Assembly: GCA_041164425.1 (NCBI GenBank)
Contig: JBEAPO010000112.1
Span: forward strand, 1 to 11,403
From: F1-20-MAGs119 sp041164425
GTDB taxonomy: Bacteria > Actinomycetota > Acidimicrobiia > Acidimicrobiales > Ilumatobacteraceae
Direction: 5' to 3'
Length of the DNA: 11,403 bases
The first letter of the stretch is position 1, and each line of letters starts with the position of its first letter. Position numbers and translations under genes: made by a program. The notes under the pieces are model-generated. The model did not search any database. It worked only from the letters and a program-made list of their open reading frames with translations, and was not told where the DNA came from. This document shows positions 1-7,053 of this stretch, in pieces.

Positions 1-1331
1 AAGGCAACGTGACCCTTGGTGGCCTTGAACTTCTTCTGAACGGCGACACCGGTCGCCTTGGTGCCACCGGCGAGGTCCATCATCATCCAGATGTTCATGA
101 TGCCCGAGTAGCCCTGGGTCGCGAAACCCGTGCCGTTCAGCTTCTGGTCGCTCGAGTACTTCGCCATCTTGTCGGCGTAGTTCTTCGCTGCGGTCTTCTG
201 GAAGCCGGTGAGTGCATCGGGGTCGAGGATCGACAGGCCACCAACGGTGTAGATGCCGTTGATCGACTTGCCCAACTTGCCCATCGTCACGAGGTCGATG
301 CAAGCGCCCGACAACACGACGGGGAACGACTTCGGCGTCCAACCCTGCTTGATCATTTCGTTCATCCAGGTCCAGCATTCCGAACCCTGGTTCGAGTAGA
401 TCATCACGTCAGGCTTGAAGTTCAGGATCTGGGCGACTTCAGCCGACACGTCGGCCTTGCCCGTGATGACCGGAACGCCGACGTAGGTCAGCTTCGGCAT
501 CGTGCCCTTCAGCTTGGCGGTCGACTTGATCTTGGTACCCGAGAGGGTCTTGCCGGCGAGCACGTCGAGCGGCTTTGCCTCGAGGTCGTTGTAGCAGAAG
601 ATGCCCGGCGCCGACTTGGCCCACGGAACGCCGACCTTGCCACCGGTGGGCTTCTTCAGCGTCTTCTTCAGTAGGTACTGGGTTGCGTAGGTGACGAGAC
701 CGAGGTGAACACCAAGACAGCCGCCACCGCCGCCGATGGCGAACGTTGCAGGCGAGGTGAAGTCCTTCGGGAAGATCGGCGTACCGACGATGATCGGGAT
801 CTTGCGAGCCTGATAGATCGGGAAGTGCGCATCACCGAAAGCGAGCGAGGCGAACACCAAGAGTGGGTTCTTCGCGGCAAGTGTGTTGGCGCAACCCGGC
901 AGTTCGGCCGGAACGAGCGCGTTGTACTTGCAGACCTCGAGCTTCAGAGGACGGCCAGGAGTTCCCTTGGCCACGTTGGCTCCGATTCCACCGAGTTGCT
1001 TGTTGACGTAATCAACGGCTGCTTGAGCAGCGACGCGATACTCGGGGAAGTTGATGACTGGTCCCTCGGGGTTCTGGAAACCGATGGTGATCGCGTCGCC
1101 AGTGGCCTCGAGTGGGGCCTTGTCGCCGCACGCAAGACGCTGGGCGAGCCAGCCTGCGTTCTTTCCCTCTGTGCGGTCAATCTTCGTGTTCAACTTGACA
1201 GTGCACTTCTTGCCGGCCGCCTTGACGCCGGCGTTGTTGCTTTTTGCGGAAACAGCACCGGCACCCATCGACAAAGCCGCTGCTACAGCGACCGCGACGG
1301 GAACCAGAAATTTCCTTTTTTGGTTCTTCAA
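1..1331 (-). CDS. ABC transporter substrate-binding protein, branched-chain amino acid type (partial)
   Basis: This is the N-terminal 443 residues of an exported solute-binding protein; the stop lies beyond the left edge. The start is TTG at 1331-1329, with an AGGGGGAA ribosome-binding site just upstream and no better in-frame start. Residues 1-29 form a clear Sec signal peptide: the basic MKNQKRK, a hydrophobic core VPVAVAVAAALSM, and a cleavage site after AVSA. There is no lipobox cysteine, so anchoring is not obvious. The mature part reads as a type I periplasmic-binding fold (Peripla_BP_6, LivJ/urea/amide family), for example ITIGFQNPEGP, then AAQAAVDYVNKQLGG, and later KPDVMIYSNQGSECW. 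Such proteins deliver a ligand to a Liv-type permease, but the other transporter genes are not in view. Members of this family in actinobacterial catabolic clusters often bind aromatic acids or other non-amino-acid ligands, so the ligand is open. The reading frame is uninterrupted across the window. Confidence 0.9.
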   Translation of the reverse strand, partial: MKNQKRKFLVPVAVAVAAALSMGAGAVSAKSNNAGVKAAGKKCTVKLNTKIDRTEGKNAGWLAQRLACGDKAPLEATGDAITIGFQNPEGPVINFPEYRVAAQAAVDYVNKQLGGIGANVAKGTPGRPLKLEVCKYNALVPAELPGCANTLAAKNPLLVFASLAFGDAHFPIYQARKIPIIVGTPIFPKDFTSPATFAIGGGGGCLGVHLGLVTYATQYLLKKTLKKPTGGKVGVPWAKSAPGIFCYNDLEAKPLDVLAGKTLSGTKIKSTAKLKGTMPKLTYVGVPVITGKADVSAEVAQILNFKPDVMIYSNQGSECWTWMNEMIKQGWTPKSFPVVLSGACIDLVTMGKLGKSINGIYTVGGLSILDPDALTGFQKTAAKNYADKMAKYSSDQKLNGTGFATQGYSGIMNIWMMMDLAGGTKATGVAVQKKFKATKGHVA

Positions 1332-1350
1332 ATGTTCCCCCTGTGAACAC

Positions 1351-1364
1351 GGGCACGTGTGCCC
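1351..1364. repeat. Inverted repeat GGGCAC-GT-GTGCCC in the leader
   Basis: Six-base perfect arms flank a two-base centre, about 10 bases upstream of the AGGGGGAA ribosome-binding site of the binding-protein gene. The centre is too short for a stable RNA loop without opening a pair, so a DNA-binding site is as likely as an RNA hairpin. The rest of the 1332-1585 gap holds weaker inverted repeats (TGCAC-G-GTGCA at 1471-1481; GCGCAC-CGA-GTGCGC at 1504-1518) but no U-tract terminator and no convincing small gene. Confidence 0.3.
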
Positions 1365-1381
1365 GATTGTTGATGTGACAA

Positions 1382-1393
1382 CCGGCATGCCGG
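1382..1393. promoter_or_regulatory. Palindrome CCGGCATGCCGG, possible operator
   Basis: A perfect 12-bp palindrome sits directly downstream of the candidate -10 box of the substrate-binding protein gene, where a repressor would block initiation or escape. No known regulator is assigned to it. A 12-bp GC palindrome could occur by chance in GC-rich DNA, but its placement is suggestive. Confidence 0.35.
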
Positions 1394-1400
1394 CGTGGCA

Positions 1401-1430
1401 ACTATAACCATCGTCACACCGCCGAGTAAA
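1401..1430 (-). promoter_or_regulatory. Candidate promoter of the substrate-binding protein gene
   Basis: Read on the minus strand, TTTACT (1430-1425) and TATAGT (1406-1401) are separated by 18 bases, a fair match to a sigma-70 type -35/-10 pair. It lies about 70 bases upstream of the TTG start at 1331 and would leave a leader of about 60 bases. This is a pattern match only; no transcript evidence exists. Confidence 0.4.
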
Positions 1431-1585
1431 TGGGATGTGAACGTGAAACGCTTGATTTTCTTCGGTTCTTTGCACGGTGCAGGCAGTGCGCTCGTGAACG
1501 TCGGCGCACCGAGTGCGCGTGCAAAAGTTTGCAGGGGCGTCGTTACCGATGGGTACGTCACACCACGCTTGAGAATTGTCGTGGG

Positions 1586-2488
1586 CTAGTCGATGAGCGC
1601 GGTGCCCGACACCACGATCTCGCCGGGCGTCGGCTCGTCTCGGCGTAGCCACACGTTGACTTTCCGTACAGAGGACCCCGAGAACGATTCGTTGCCGACG
1701 ACTTCACCGCCCGCAACCACGCGATCGCCGTCAAAGACGGGGCGATGGAAGGCGACCGTTAGCCGTCGCACGCTTCCCGCTCCGGCGAAACTATGCAGTG
1801 CGTTGACGATGTAACTGAGATTTAGCGGTCCCTGGTTGATGACGCGACCACCAAGGCCCATCTCGGTCGTTGCCGCACGATCCCAGTGCACGCGGTAAGG
1901 GTCGCGGAGGATCGCGGCCATCGTTTTCATGCGTTGTGCATCGACTGCATCAACCGTGAACTCGGGAATGCTGTGCGATGCGGAAGCAGCCGTATCCACC
2001 GTCTTTTCTGCGGGACGCTTGTACGCGGCTGTTCCGTGCTGACGACGAAAGCGCCACGAGTTCGTGACGCGCGCAACGAGTGCGTTGTCACCGGCGACGT
2101 CGCGCAATTCGATCGCGAACTTCATCGCGTCGTAAGCGTTGCCCTTGTCGTCGAGCATGTGCTCCCAGTGCACGATCGATCCCTGCACGTCGTATTCGGT
2201 GTCAATACGCAGGCGCGAGAAGTACTCCCAGTCGTAACCGTCGAGGCCGACCGACCCCGGGCCTTCCGCGCCGCACACTTCGAACAATTTCGCGATGTTG
2301 ATGCCCGAGCCCAGAATCGGCACGTGGAAGAGGGCGACCGGATGCACGAGGCCTTCGGGCAACTGCTCCGACGTCGTGCAATCGGTCAGGAGGAAGTTCT
2401 CCCAGTGGGCAATCGTGTACCGTCCACCAGGGAAGCGGTAGCCGAGGATCTCGTTGTCGGGAAGCCCCGAGCGCGCCGTTGAAGTCAC
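1586..2488 (-). CDS. MaoC-like double-hotdog hydratase/dehydratase
   Basis: The product is 300 residues long, the size of a two-hotdog MaoC-family protein. The N-terminal half (about residues 15-150) looks like the degenerate FAS1-type/MaoC N domain. The C-terminal half (about 180-295) carries the hydratase-2 signature D196-P-Y-R-V-H201 (D-x4-H), followed by GLGGRVINQG. In canonical R-specific enoyl-CoA hydratases the last element usually reads ...HG; here Gln219 replaces that histidine, while the catalytic Asp/His pair is kept. The likely activity is hydration of a trans-2-enoyl-CoA (or the reverse) during beta-oxidation of a side chain or acyl substrate. The start is GTG at 2488-2486; no Shine-Dalgarno sequence precedes it and no good internal start exists before the conserved region. 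It diverges from an SDR gene with only 14 bp between the chosen starts. The exact substrate is unknown. Confidence 0.82.
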   Translation of the reverse strand: MTSTARSGLPDNEILGYRFPGGRYTIAHWENFLLTDCTTSEQLPEGLVHPVALFHVPILGSGINIAKLFEVCGAEGPGSVGLDGYDWEYFSRLRIDTEYDVQGSIVHWEHMLDDKGNAYDAMKFAIELRDVAGDNALVARVTNSWRFRRQHGTAAYKRPAEKTVDTAASASHSIPEFTVDAVDAQRMKTMAAILRDPYRVHWDRAATTEMGLGGRVINQGPLNLSYIVNALHSFAGAGSVRRLTVAFHRPVFDGDRVVAGGEVVGNESFSGSSVRKVNVWLRRDEPTPGEIVVSGTALID

Positions 2489-2496
2489 GAGGGGAG
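2489..2496 (+). promoter_or_regulatory. Ribosome-binding site GAGGGGAG deciding the SDR start
   Basis: This purine-rich GAGGGGAG lies 6 bases before the ATG at 2503 and supports that start over the in-frame TTG at 2479, which has no such site and would overlap the divergent MaoC-like gene. Confidence 0.65.
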
Positions 2497-2502
2497 TTTG
2501 TC

Positions 2503-3315
2503 ATGTCATCGAAGGTCTCACGAACACACACACCGGTCGACCCGGCCGATGCGAACGTCATGGACTTGTTCCGAATGGACGGCATGGTCGCCGTCGTCAC
2601 GGGTGCGGGCCGAGGCATCGGCCGCGGAATCGCGCTCGCTTTCGCCGATGCCGGTGCGACGGTCGTTCTGACTGCGCGTCGCGAGCACGAGCTCGACGAA
2701 GTCGCCGAGCGCATCGCGCAGCGGGGACAGAAGTCGATGAAGGTCGTCGCCGATATCACTCACCCCGACACGATTCCCACCATCGTCGACCGCGCGATGA
2801 ACGAACTCGGATCGATCGACACTTGGGTCAGTAACGCGGGAACGTCCGACTACCCCGGCAACTTTGCCTTCGAGGACTTTCCCGACTGGCACTGGGACAA
2901 CCAGATCGCATTGAACCTGCGCCCGCACTTCGTCGCCGCGCGCGCCTGCGCCGCTGTGATGAAGCCCGGCTCGACCCTCATCGGTATCTCATCGATCGCG
3001 TCGCTGAAGCCGGCGGTCAACTTCGCCGCCTACGGTGCAGCGAAATCGGGCATGAACTCGCTCGCGCTCACGCTTGCGACCGAACTCGGCCCGAAGGGCA
3101 TTCGTTCTAACTGCATCTCGCCCGGCACCGTGCCCACCGAGGCCACGAAGACCGTCGGCCACGTCACCGACGCGCAGCTCGAGGCAACCGCGGTTCGCAT
3201 CCCGATCCGCCGCCTCGGCACACCCACCGACTGCGCCGCCGCCGCCGTCTGGCTGGCCTCGCCCGCGGGTTCGTGGATCACGGGTCAGAACATCGTGGTG
3301 TCCGGCGGCGCCTGA
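2503..3315 (+). CDS. Short-chain dehydrogenase/reductase (classical SDR)
   Basis: A 270-residue classical SDR with a complete motif set: cofactor loop TGAGRGIG (33-40), NAG (111-113), helix-4 Asn138, catalytic Ser164 in GISSIAS, Y177-x3-K181, and a C-terminal ITGQNIVVSGG strand. The arginine pair TARR at 57-60 after the second strand suggests a preference for NADP(H). It is expected to interconvert an alcohol and a ketone, or to act as a 3-oxoacyl or ring-hydroxyl dehydrogenase, in the cytoplasm. A variable leader of about 25 residues precedes the Rossmann fold. It diverges from the MaoC-like gene, and its last 31 bases overlap the end of the convergent DUF167 gene. The specific substrate cannot be read from sequence. 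Confidence 0.9.
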   Translation: MSSKVSRTHTPVDPADANVMDLFRMDGMVAVVTGAGRGIGRGIALAFADAGATVVLTARREHELDEVAERIAQRGQKSMKVVADITHPDTIPTIVDRAMNELGSIDTWVSNAGTSDYPGNFAFEDFPDWHWDNQIALNLRPHFVAARACAAVMKPGSTLIGISSIASLKPAVNFAAYGAAKSGMNSLALTLATELGPKGIRSNCISPGTVPTEATKTVGHVTDAQLEATAVRIPIRRLGTPTDCAAAAVWLASPAGSWITGQNIVVSGGA

Positions 3316-3581
3316 CGACCCGTCACGTGGACGCGTTTGGTGCGCGACCGCGTACCGACGATGAGTTCCACCGCGGACTGACGAACGCCAAACCAATCGG
3401 CGACGAACCTCACGAGTTCGGCGTTCGCCTTGCCGTCGACGGCCGGTGCTGCGAGGCGAACCCTCAGAACGCCACCATTTGCACCGGACACCTCGGATTT
3501 TCGCGACCCGGGAACAACCCGAATGGAGAGTTCGCACCCGGTGTCGGTCGCGCGCAGCCAGTCAGATTCCGCTGCATCCAT
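3285..3581 (-). CDS. DUF167 / YggU-family (UPF0235) protein
   Basis: A small 98-residue protein with the family pattern SIRVVPGSRKSEV (19-31), LRVRLAAPAVDGKANAEL (39-56), and VGTRSRTKRVHVTG (75-88). This is a widespread conserved family of small alpha/beta proteins without a settled biochemical role. The ATG at 3581-3579 lies inside the right part of the left arm of a perfect inverted repeat shared with the toxin-antitoxin genes. A TAATGT -10-like box sits 6 bases upstream, so the mRNA may be leaderless. Its 3' end overlaps the convergent SDR by 31 bases. Confidence 0.85.
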   Translation of the reverse strand: MDAAESDWLRATDTGCELSIRVVPGSRKSEVSGANGGVLRVRLAAPAVDGKANAELVRFVADWFGVRQSAVELIVGTRSRTKRVHVTGRQAPPDTTMF

Positions 3582-3617
3582 GTGTCCACATTAGAGGATA
3601 ATGTGGACACATGGATG
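3575..3617. promoter_or_regulatory. Perfect 19-bp inverted repeat: divergent promoter and probable toxin-antitoxin operator
   Basis: CATCCATGTGTCCACATTA (3575-3593) is repeated exactly as its reverse complement at 3599-3617, around a 5-base centre GAGGA. Both arms carry a start codon: the DUF167 ATG on the minus strand (3581-3579) and the antitoxin ATG on the plus strand (3611). Each arm also carries a TAATGT (TANNNT -10 type) exactly 6 bases before its ATG, giving two mirror-image leaderless promoters. Type II antitoxins usually bind a palindrome over their own promoter with the toxin as co-repressor, so this is the natural operator. Its symmetry implies that the same complex also controls the DUF167 gene. 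Confidence 0.8.
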
Positions 3618-3877
3618 TGGGGATTCGTGAACTGAAGCAGCGTCTTTCGGAGATCCTCGAATTGGTCGCCAAAGGGGAGACGGTCCGAGTAACCGACCGT
3701 GGGGTTCCCAAAGCAGTCCTCTCACCGGCGATCTCAGCCGATCGTCTCGCGATCGGAATCGAAGAAGGGTGGATTCGCCCGCCACGACGTGAAGGACTCG
3801 TGGGTCGGGGTCCGCGAATGAAGTCCGACCGTCGCGTCGGCGATGTGATCGCTGAAGACCGCGAAGACCGGTTCTGA
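3611..3877 (+). CDS. Type II antitoxin, Phd/YefM family (VapB role)
   Basis: An 88-residue antitoxin. Residues 1-37 form the Phd/YefM DNA-binding domain: MDVGIRELKQRLSEILELV, then GETVRVTDRGVPKAVL. The C-terminal 45 residues are charged and probably unfolded until they wrap the toxin. The start is ATG at 3611 at the edge of the inverted-repeat operator; no Shine-Dalgarno sequence precedes it, and a -10-like TAATGT 6 bases before it suggests a leaderless mRNA. The toxin gene begins 6 bases after its stop. By family analogy it neutralises the downstream PIN ribonuclease and represses its own promoter. Confidence 0.9.
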   Translation: MDVGIRELKQRLSEILELVAKGETVRVTDRGVPKAVLSPAISADRLAIGIEEGWIRPPRREGLVGRGPRMKSDRRVGDVIAEDREDRF

Positions 3878-3883
3878 CGGCCG

Positions 3884-4288
3884 ATGACGACCTATGTCGA
3901 TTCGAGCGCGCTGACGAAGTTGTACGTCGACGAACCCGAGTCGGCACTCGCGGTCGAGATGATTTCCGTCGATCCGGTGCTCGTGACGTCGATACTCACG
4001 GTCGTGGAAGTGCGACGGGCCATGGCACGTCATTTCACGGGCATCAACCGTGTCAGGGCAAGAGAACTCTTCGAAGCAGACCTCGACCGAATGGCCGTCA
4101 TCGAACCGACCGAGGCGACGTGGTCGTATGCGGCGGACATCGCAGAGGAACTAGAAGTGCGGTCGCTCGACGCGTTGCACCTCGCCATCGCGAAACGACT
4201 CGAGATCGCCTCGCTGCGGTTCGTCACGTTCGACCTTCGTCAAGCGCAGGCTGCGCGACTACTCGGTCTGAACGTCGTGGGCGCCTGA
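3884..4288 (+). CDS. vapC: PIN-domain ribonuclease toxin, VapC family
   Basis: A 134-residue PIN domain with the expected acidic residues: Asp6 in YVDSSAL, Glu42 in VVEVRR, Asp96 in RSLDALHLA, and Asp117 in VTFDLRQ. These four bind Mg2+/Mn2+ for RNA cleavage; VapC toxins commonly cut initiator tRNA, other tRNAs or the sarcin-ricin loop of 23S rRNA. The full set of residues suggests an active toxin. It is co-transcribed with the antitoxin just upstream (6-base gap). Its stop codon directly abuts the stop of the convergent P450-like gene, leaving no room for a separate terminator. Confidence 0.92.
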   Translation: MTTYVDSSALTKLYVDEPESALAVEMISVDPVLVTSILTVVEVRRAMARHFTGINRVRARELFEADLDRMAVIEPTEATWSYAADIAEELEVRSLDALHLAIAKRLEIASLRFVTFDLRQAQAARLLGLNVVGA

Positions 4289-5599
4289 TCAGAAATTGAC
4301 GAGGAGGTGCCAGCAGGCGTGCATTTCGCCCCACGCCTTGCACTTCATCATCGGGTTCGCGCCGGTGGCGAGCCTGATGTTCGGCAGCATCTCGAGCACC
4401 ACCTGTGACGCGGTCGTTGCCGTGTCGCGGGTGATGGCGTAGAGCGAACGTGGCCGACCCACCGGCAGTGCGGGGAACTTCGACGGCGTGCCAAGTGCGG
4501 GTGTGATGCCCGAAGGGAGTCCGTCGGCGCGGTACTGGCCGCGTGGCTCGCGCTGCACGAGATCTTTGCGACCGACGATGAAGTCGTCGGGGTTCTTGAA
4601 GATACGTTCGTCGCGGTTTGCGGCACCTGCAGAACAGATGACGAGGGCACCTTCGGGGATCAGCAGGCCGAACCGTTCGACCTCGCGGCGTGCGAAGCGG
4701 TCGGCGCTGATGACGGGCGTCGAATGCCTGACGGTTTCCAGGTAGGCGTACTTCACGAGGCGGCGCTCGCCGCGAACCGATTCGAGTTGTTCGGGATGCG
4801 TGAGGAGGAGCATCCACATGTTTGCCAACGCGCCGTGGAGTGTTTCGTGGTCGCCTTCGAGCAGTGTCGCGACCACATCTTGGGCGGTGGTCGGTGGTCC
4901 GTCGATTTCCAGTGTCGCGACGGCGGTCAACCAGTCGTCTTGTGGGTCGGCACGACGGACGTCGAGCAGCGGTGCGAAGTAGTCGACGAGTTCACGCATC
5001 GCGCGCGTTCCCGCTTCTTGGTTCGTGGGGTGCCAGCGCCATCCACGCTGCATGCGCAGATAGCGGTCGGCGAACGTTGCGATGTCGGCGTCGGGGATGC
5101 CGATCGTGCGGCCGAGCAGCATCAGCGGATACGGGGCGGCGAAGTCGGCAACGAGGTCGGCCGAACCGCGCTTGGCGACGGCGCCAATCAGTTCTTCGGC
5201 GGTTGAGCGAGCGTTGTCGTCGATGCCCTTTGCCTGTGCCGTGAGAACGGGCACCTGGTTGCGCAGGTCACGGCCGAAATCGTTCAGGTGGTAGTGCCAT
5301 CGCTTCGAACGCACGGCGAAGTTTGCGTTGTCGGTGAGTATCGAAGTGACGTCGTTGTAGTGCGTGACCCAGAAACAGTTGCCCGGCCAGTCGCGCCATG
5401 CGGGGCCGTAGGCGCGCAGCTTCGCGAGCAGCGCGTAGGGGTCGTCGAGGTAGTCCTGCGTGCGCATCTGACCGGGCTTGACGGGGGGCGGGGCACCGAC
5501 GCGTTCGCGTTGGAACACCTCGTAACTGCGGTAGCCCGCCTCGTCGTCGCCGCGTTCGCTGGCGAGGGTGTCGTTCTCGTTGTCCGAGCTGTAGGTCAT
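4289..5599 (-). CDS. Cytochrome P450-fold protein lacking the heme-ligand cysteine
   Basis: A 436-residue, full-length P450-family protein. Recognisable elements are PYALLAKLRAYGP near the N-terminus, NCFWVTHYNDV (74-84), PYPLMLLGRTIGIPD (156-170), the I-helix GDHETL (249-254, replacing the usual AGxETT), the K-helix ExxR E288-T-V-R291, and AANRDERIFKNPDDF (326-340). The heme loop, normally FGxGxHxC, reads LGTPSKFP (369-376), with Pro376 (codon CCC, 4474-4472) in place of the proximal cysteine and Lys374 in place of the histidine. The C-helix heme-propionate histidine of the HTRLR motif also appears to be lost (GRDLR, 109-113). The sequence after the loop continues in the same frame with a normal L-helix-like segment, so this is not a frameshift. 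It probably does not bind heme as a thiolate enzyme and may be a partner or regulatory pseudo-P450. The chosen ATG starts one base after the stop of the upstream P450; an in-frame extension to 5668 exists but lies within that gene. Confidence 0.88.
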   Translation of the reverse strand: MTYSSDNENDTLASERGDDEAGYRSYEVFQRERVGAPPPVKPGQMRTQDYLDDPYALLAKLRAYGPAWRDWPGNCFWVTHYNDVTSILTDNANFAVRSKRWHYHLNDFGRDLRNQVPVLTAQAKGIDDNARSTAEELIGAVAKRGSADLVADFAAPYPLMLLGRTIGIPDADIATFADRYLRMQRGWRWHPTNQEAGTRAMRELVDYFAPLLDVRRADPQDDWLTAVATLEIDGPPTTAQDVVATLLEGDHETLHGALANMWMLLLTHPEQLESVRGERRLVKYAYLETVRHSTPVISADRFARREVERFGLLIPEGALVICSAGAANRDERIFKNPDDFIVGRKDLVQREPRGQYRADGLPSGITPALGTPSKFPALPVGRPRSLYAITRDTATTASQVVLEMLPNIRLATGANPMMKCKAWGEMHACWHLLVNF

Positions 5600-5600
5600 C

Positions 5601-7043
5601 TCATGCCTTTTCGAACTCGAGCCACAGTTCGTTGATGGCTCCGAGGCCGACCGGGGCGAGCGACACACCGTCGATGTCCTTTGGCATGCGTTCCTCGACG
5701 ATCCGCACGTTCTTCACGCGCTTCGACATGATGTTCGAGCCGATCGACGCCTCTTGGTGTGAGATCCACGCGCCGGGGCACAGGTGCGGACCAACGCCGA
5801 ACGCCATGTGGTTGCACTTGCCTTCCTTGCGATAACCCGCGCGGACGATCTTTTCGGTGTAGAGATCGTTGCGGAAGATGTCGAACTTCTCGGGGTCGGT
5901 GAACACGCGCGGGTCGTGGTTCGCGGCCCAGTCGACCATGTGCATCAGCGAGCCGGCGGGAATTTTCACGCCGTGCATCTCGATGTCGAAGGTGTTGTGG
6001 CGGGGCTGGCCGCCGATCGACGACGAGTGGCGAAGCGTCTCGTGGAATGCCGCGTCCCACAGCGCATCGTCGGCGAGCACTGCGGCCATCTGGTCGGGGT
6101 GCTGCAAGAGCAGGTACCACATGTTGAGGATCGCGCCCCGCGTCGTTTCTCCGCCGCCACCCACGATGAGCGCGATGTTCGAAGTGATCTCCTCGGTCGA
6201 GAGGTAGTCGCCGTCGATCACGGTTTGGCACAACTCCGAGATGATGTCGGGTGCAACCTGGTTGCCGTTGTCGTCGAGCAGGTATTGGGGCGATGTGCGG
6301 CGTTGTTCGACGATTTCTTCGACGAAGTCCTCGAGGTCTTGACGCGCCATCAGACCTTTCTGTTCGAAGTCGCGGCCTCCGATGCCGCCCATCATGTTCT
6401 TGTACCAATAGAAAAAACGGTCCTGTGCATCGTCGGGAAAGCCAAGCACTTGGCACACGACGCGAATCGGGAAATCGTTCGCGAACGCGCGTCCGAGTTC
6501 GATGACGTACTTGCCCGTTGCAGGGTCGTGTTCCGCCACACCCGACGCAGGGTCGAACCACGCGTCGATCATGTCGTTCGCCATCTTGCAGATCGCGCCG
6601 AAGCGCTTTGTCAGGGCGCTACCAACGAGGTGGCGGCCGTAGAGGTTGCGACGACGGCTGTGTTCGATGCCGCTGAGTTCCAACTGGGTGTTTCCGAGAA
6701 CGTGGTTCGAACTGCCCTTCGGGATGGTATTGAAACCCAGACCGTCGAAGTACGCATCGTTGATGTCCGCGTAGCGCGTCACGAAGTAGCAGTTGTTCAA
6801 CTTGTCGTGGAACACCGGATAGTGGTCCTGCATGATGTGGTAGTAGGGGTACGGGTTGCGCTGGAATTCGCGCGACCCGAATAAGCGGGGGTCGATCAGC
6901 GGTACGCCGTTCTCGTCGCGGCCCATGTCGCACGCCGTGCCCAGGGGCATCAACGGGAAATCCACCTGTTCGGTCGATGCGCGATCGGCCGTGATTTCGA
7001 AAGCGTCGGCGACGACGCTCTTCAGGTTTTCGGTCAACGACAT
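5601..7043 (-). CDS. Cytochrome P450 monooxygenase
   Basis: A 480-residue bacterial class P450 with all hallmarks: HSRRR C-helix (128-132), I-helix GGGGETT (295-301), K-helix E335-T-L-R338, AANHDPRVFTDPEKF (373-387), and heme loop FGVGPHLCPG (415-424) with Cys422 as iron ligand. The thiolate oxygenase inserts one oxygen atom into an unactivated C-H bond using electrons from a ferredoxin and reductase, neither of which is in view. Its N-terminal extension of about 60 residues before the P450 fold is longer than in many bacterial members. The start is ATG 7043-7041, after a GGGGGG run; the longer in-frame reading to 7196 crosses the divergent promoter region and overlaps the opposite SDR gene. 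It is the first gene of a pair with the heme-ligand-less paralogue one base downstream. The substrate is unknown; steroid, terpenoid or hydrocarbon are candidates. Confidence 0.93.
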   Translation of the reverse strand: MSLTENLKSVVADAFEITADRASTEQVDFPLMPLGTACDMGRDENGVPLIDPRLFGSREFQRNPYPYYHIMQDHYPVFHDKLNNCYFVTRYADINDAYFDGLGFNTIPKGSSNHVLGNTQLELSGIEHSRRRNLYGRHLVGSALTKRFGAICKMANDMIDAWFDPASGVAEHDPATGKYVIELGRAFANDFPIRVVCQVLGFPDDAQDRFFYWYKNMMGGIGGRDFEQKGLMARQDLEDFVEEIVEQRRTSPQYLLDDNGNQVAPDIISELCQTVIDGDYLSTEEITSNIALIVGGGGETTRGAILNMWYLLLQHPDQMAAVLADDALWDAAFHETLRHSSSIGGQPRHNTFDIEMHGVKIPAGSLMHMVDWAANHDPRVFTDPEKFDIFRNDLYTEKIVRAGYRKEGKCNHMAFGVGPHLCPGAWISHQEASIGSNIMSKRVKNVRIVEERMPKDIDGVSLAPVGLGAINELWLEFEKA

Positions 7044-7053
7044 GTGCCCCCCG

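Noticed and set aside
9..1346. Plus-strand open frames across the left end
   Set aside because: They are shadows of the minus-strand binding-protein gene, whose signal peptide and fold are clear.
1471..1518. Terminator hairpins between the MaoC-like and binding-protein genes
   Set aside because: Two short inverted repeats exist but neither is followed by a T-run on the transcribed strand.
4348..4650. A frameshift hiding the normal heme loop of the second P450
   Set aside because: The alternative minus-strand frame here gives Ser/Arg-rich sequence without FGxGxHxC, and the original frame continues with P450-like sequence on both sides of the loop.
5597..5668. A longer start for the cysteine-less P450 at 5668
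   Set aside because: The added 23 residues lie wholly within the upstream P450 coding sequence and look unstructured; the ATG one base after that gene's stop is the simpler start.
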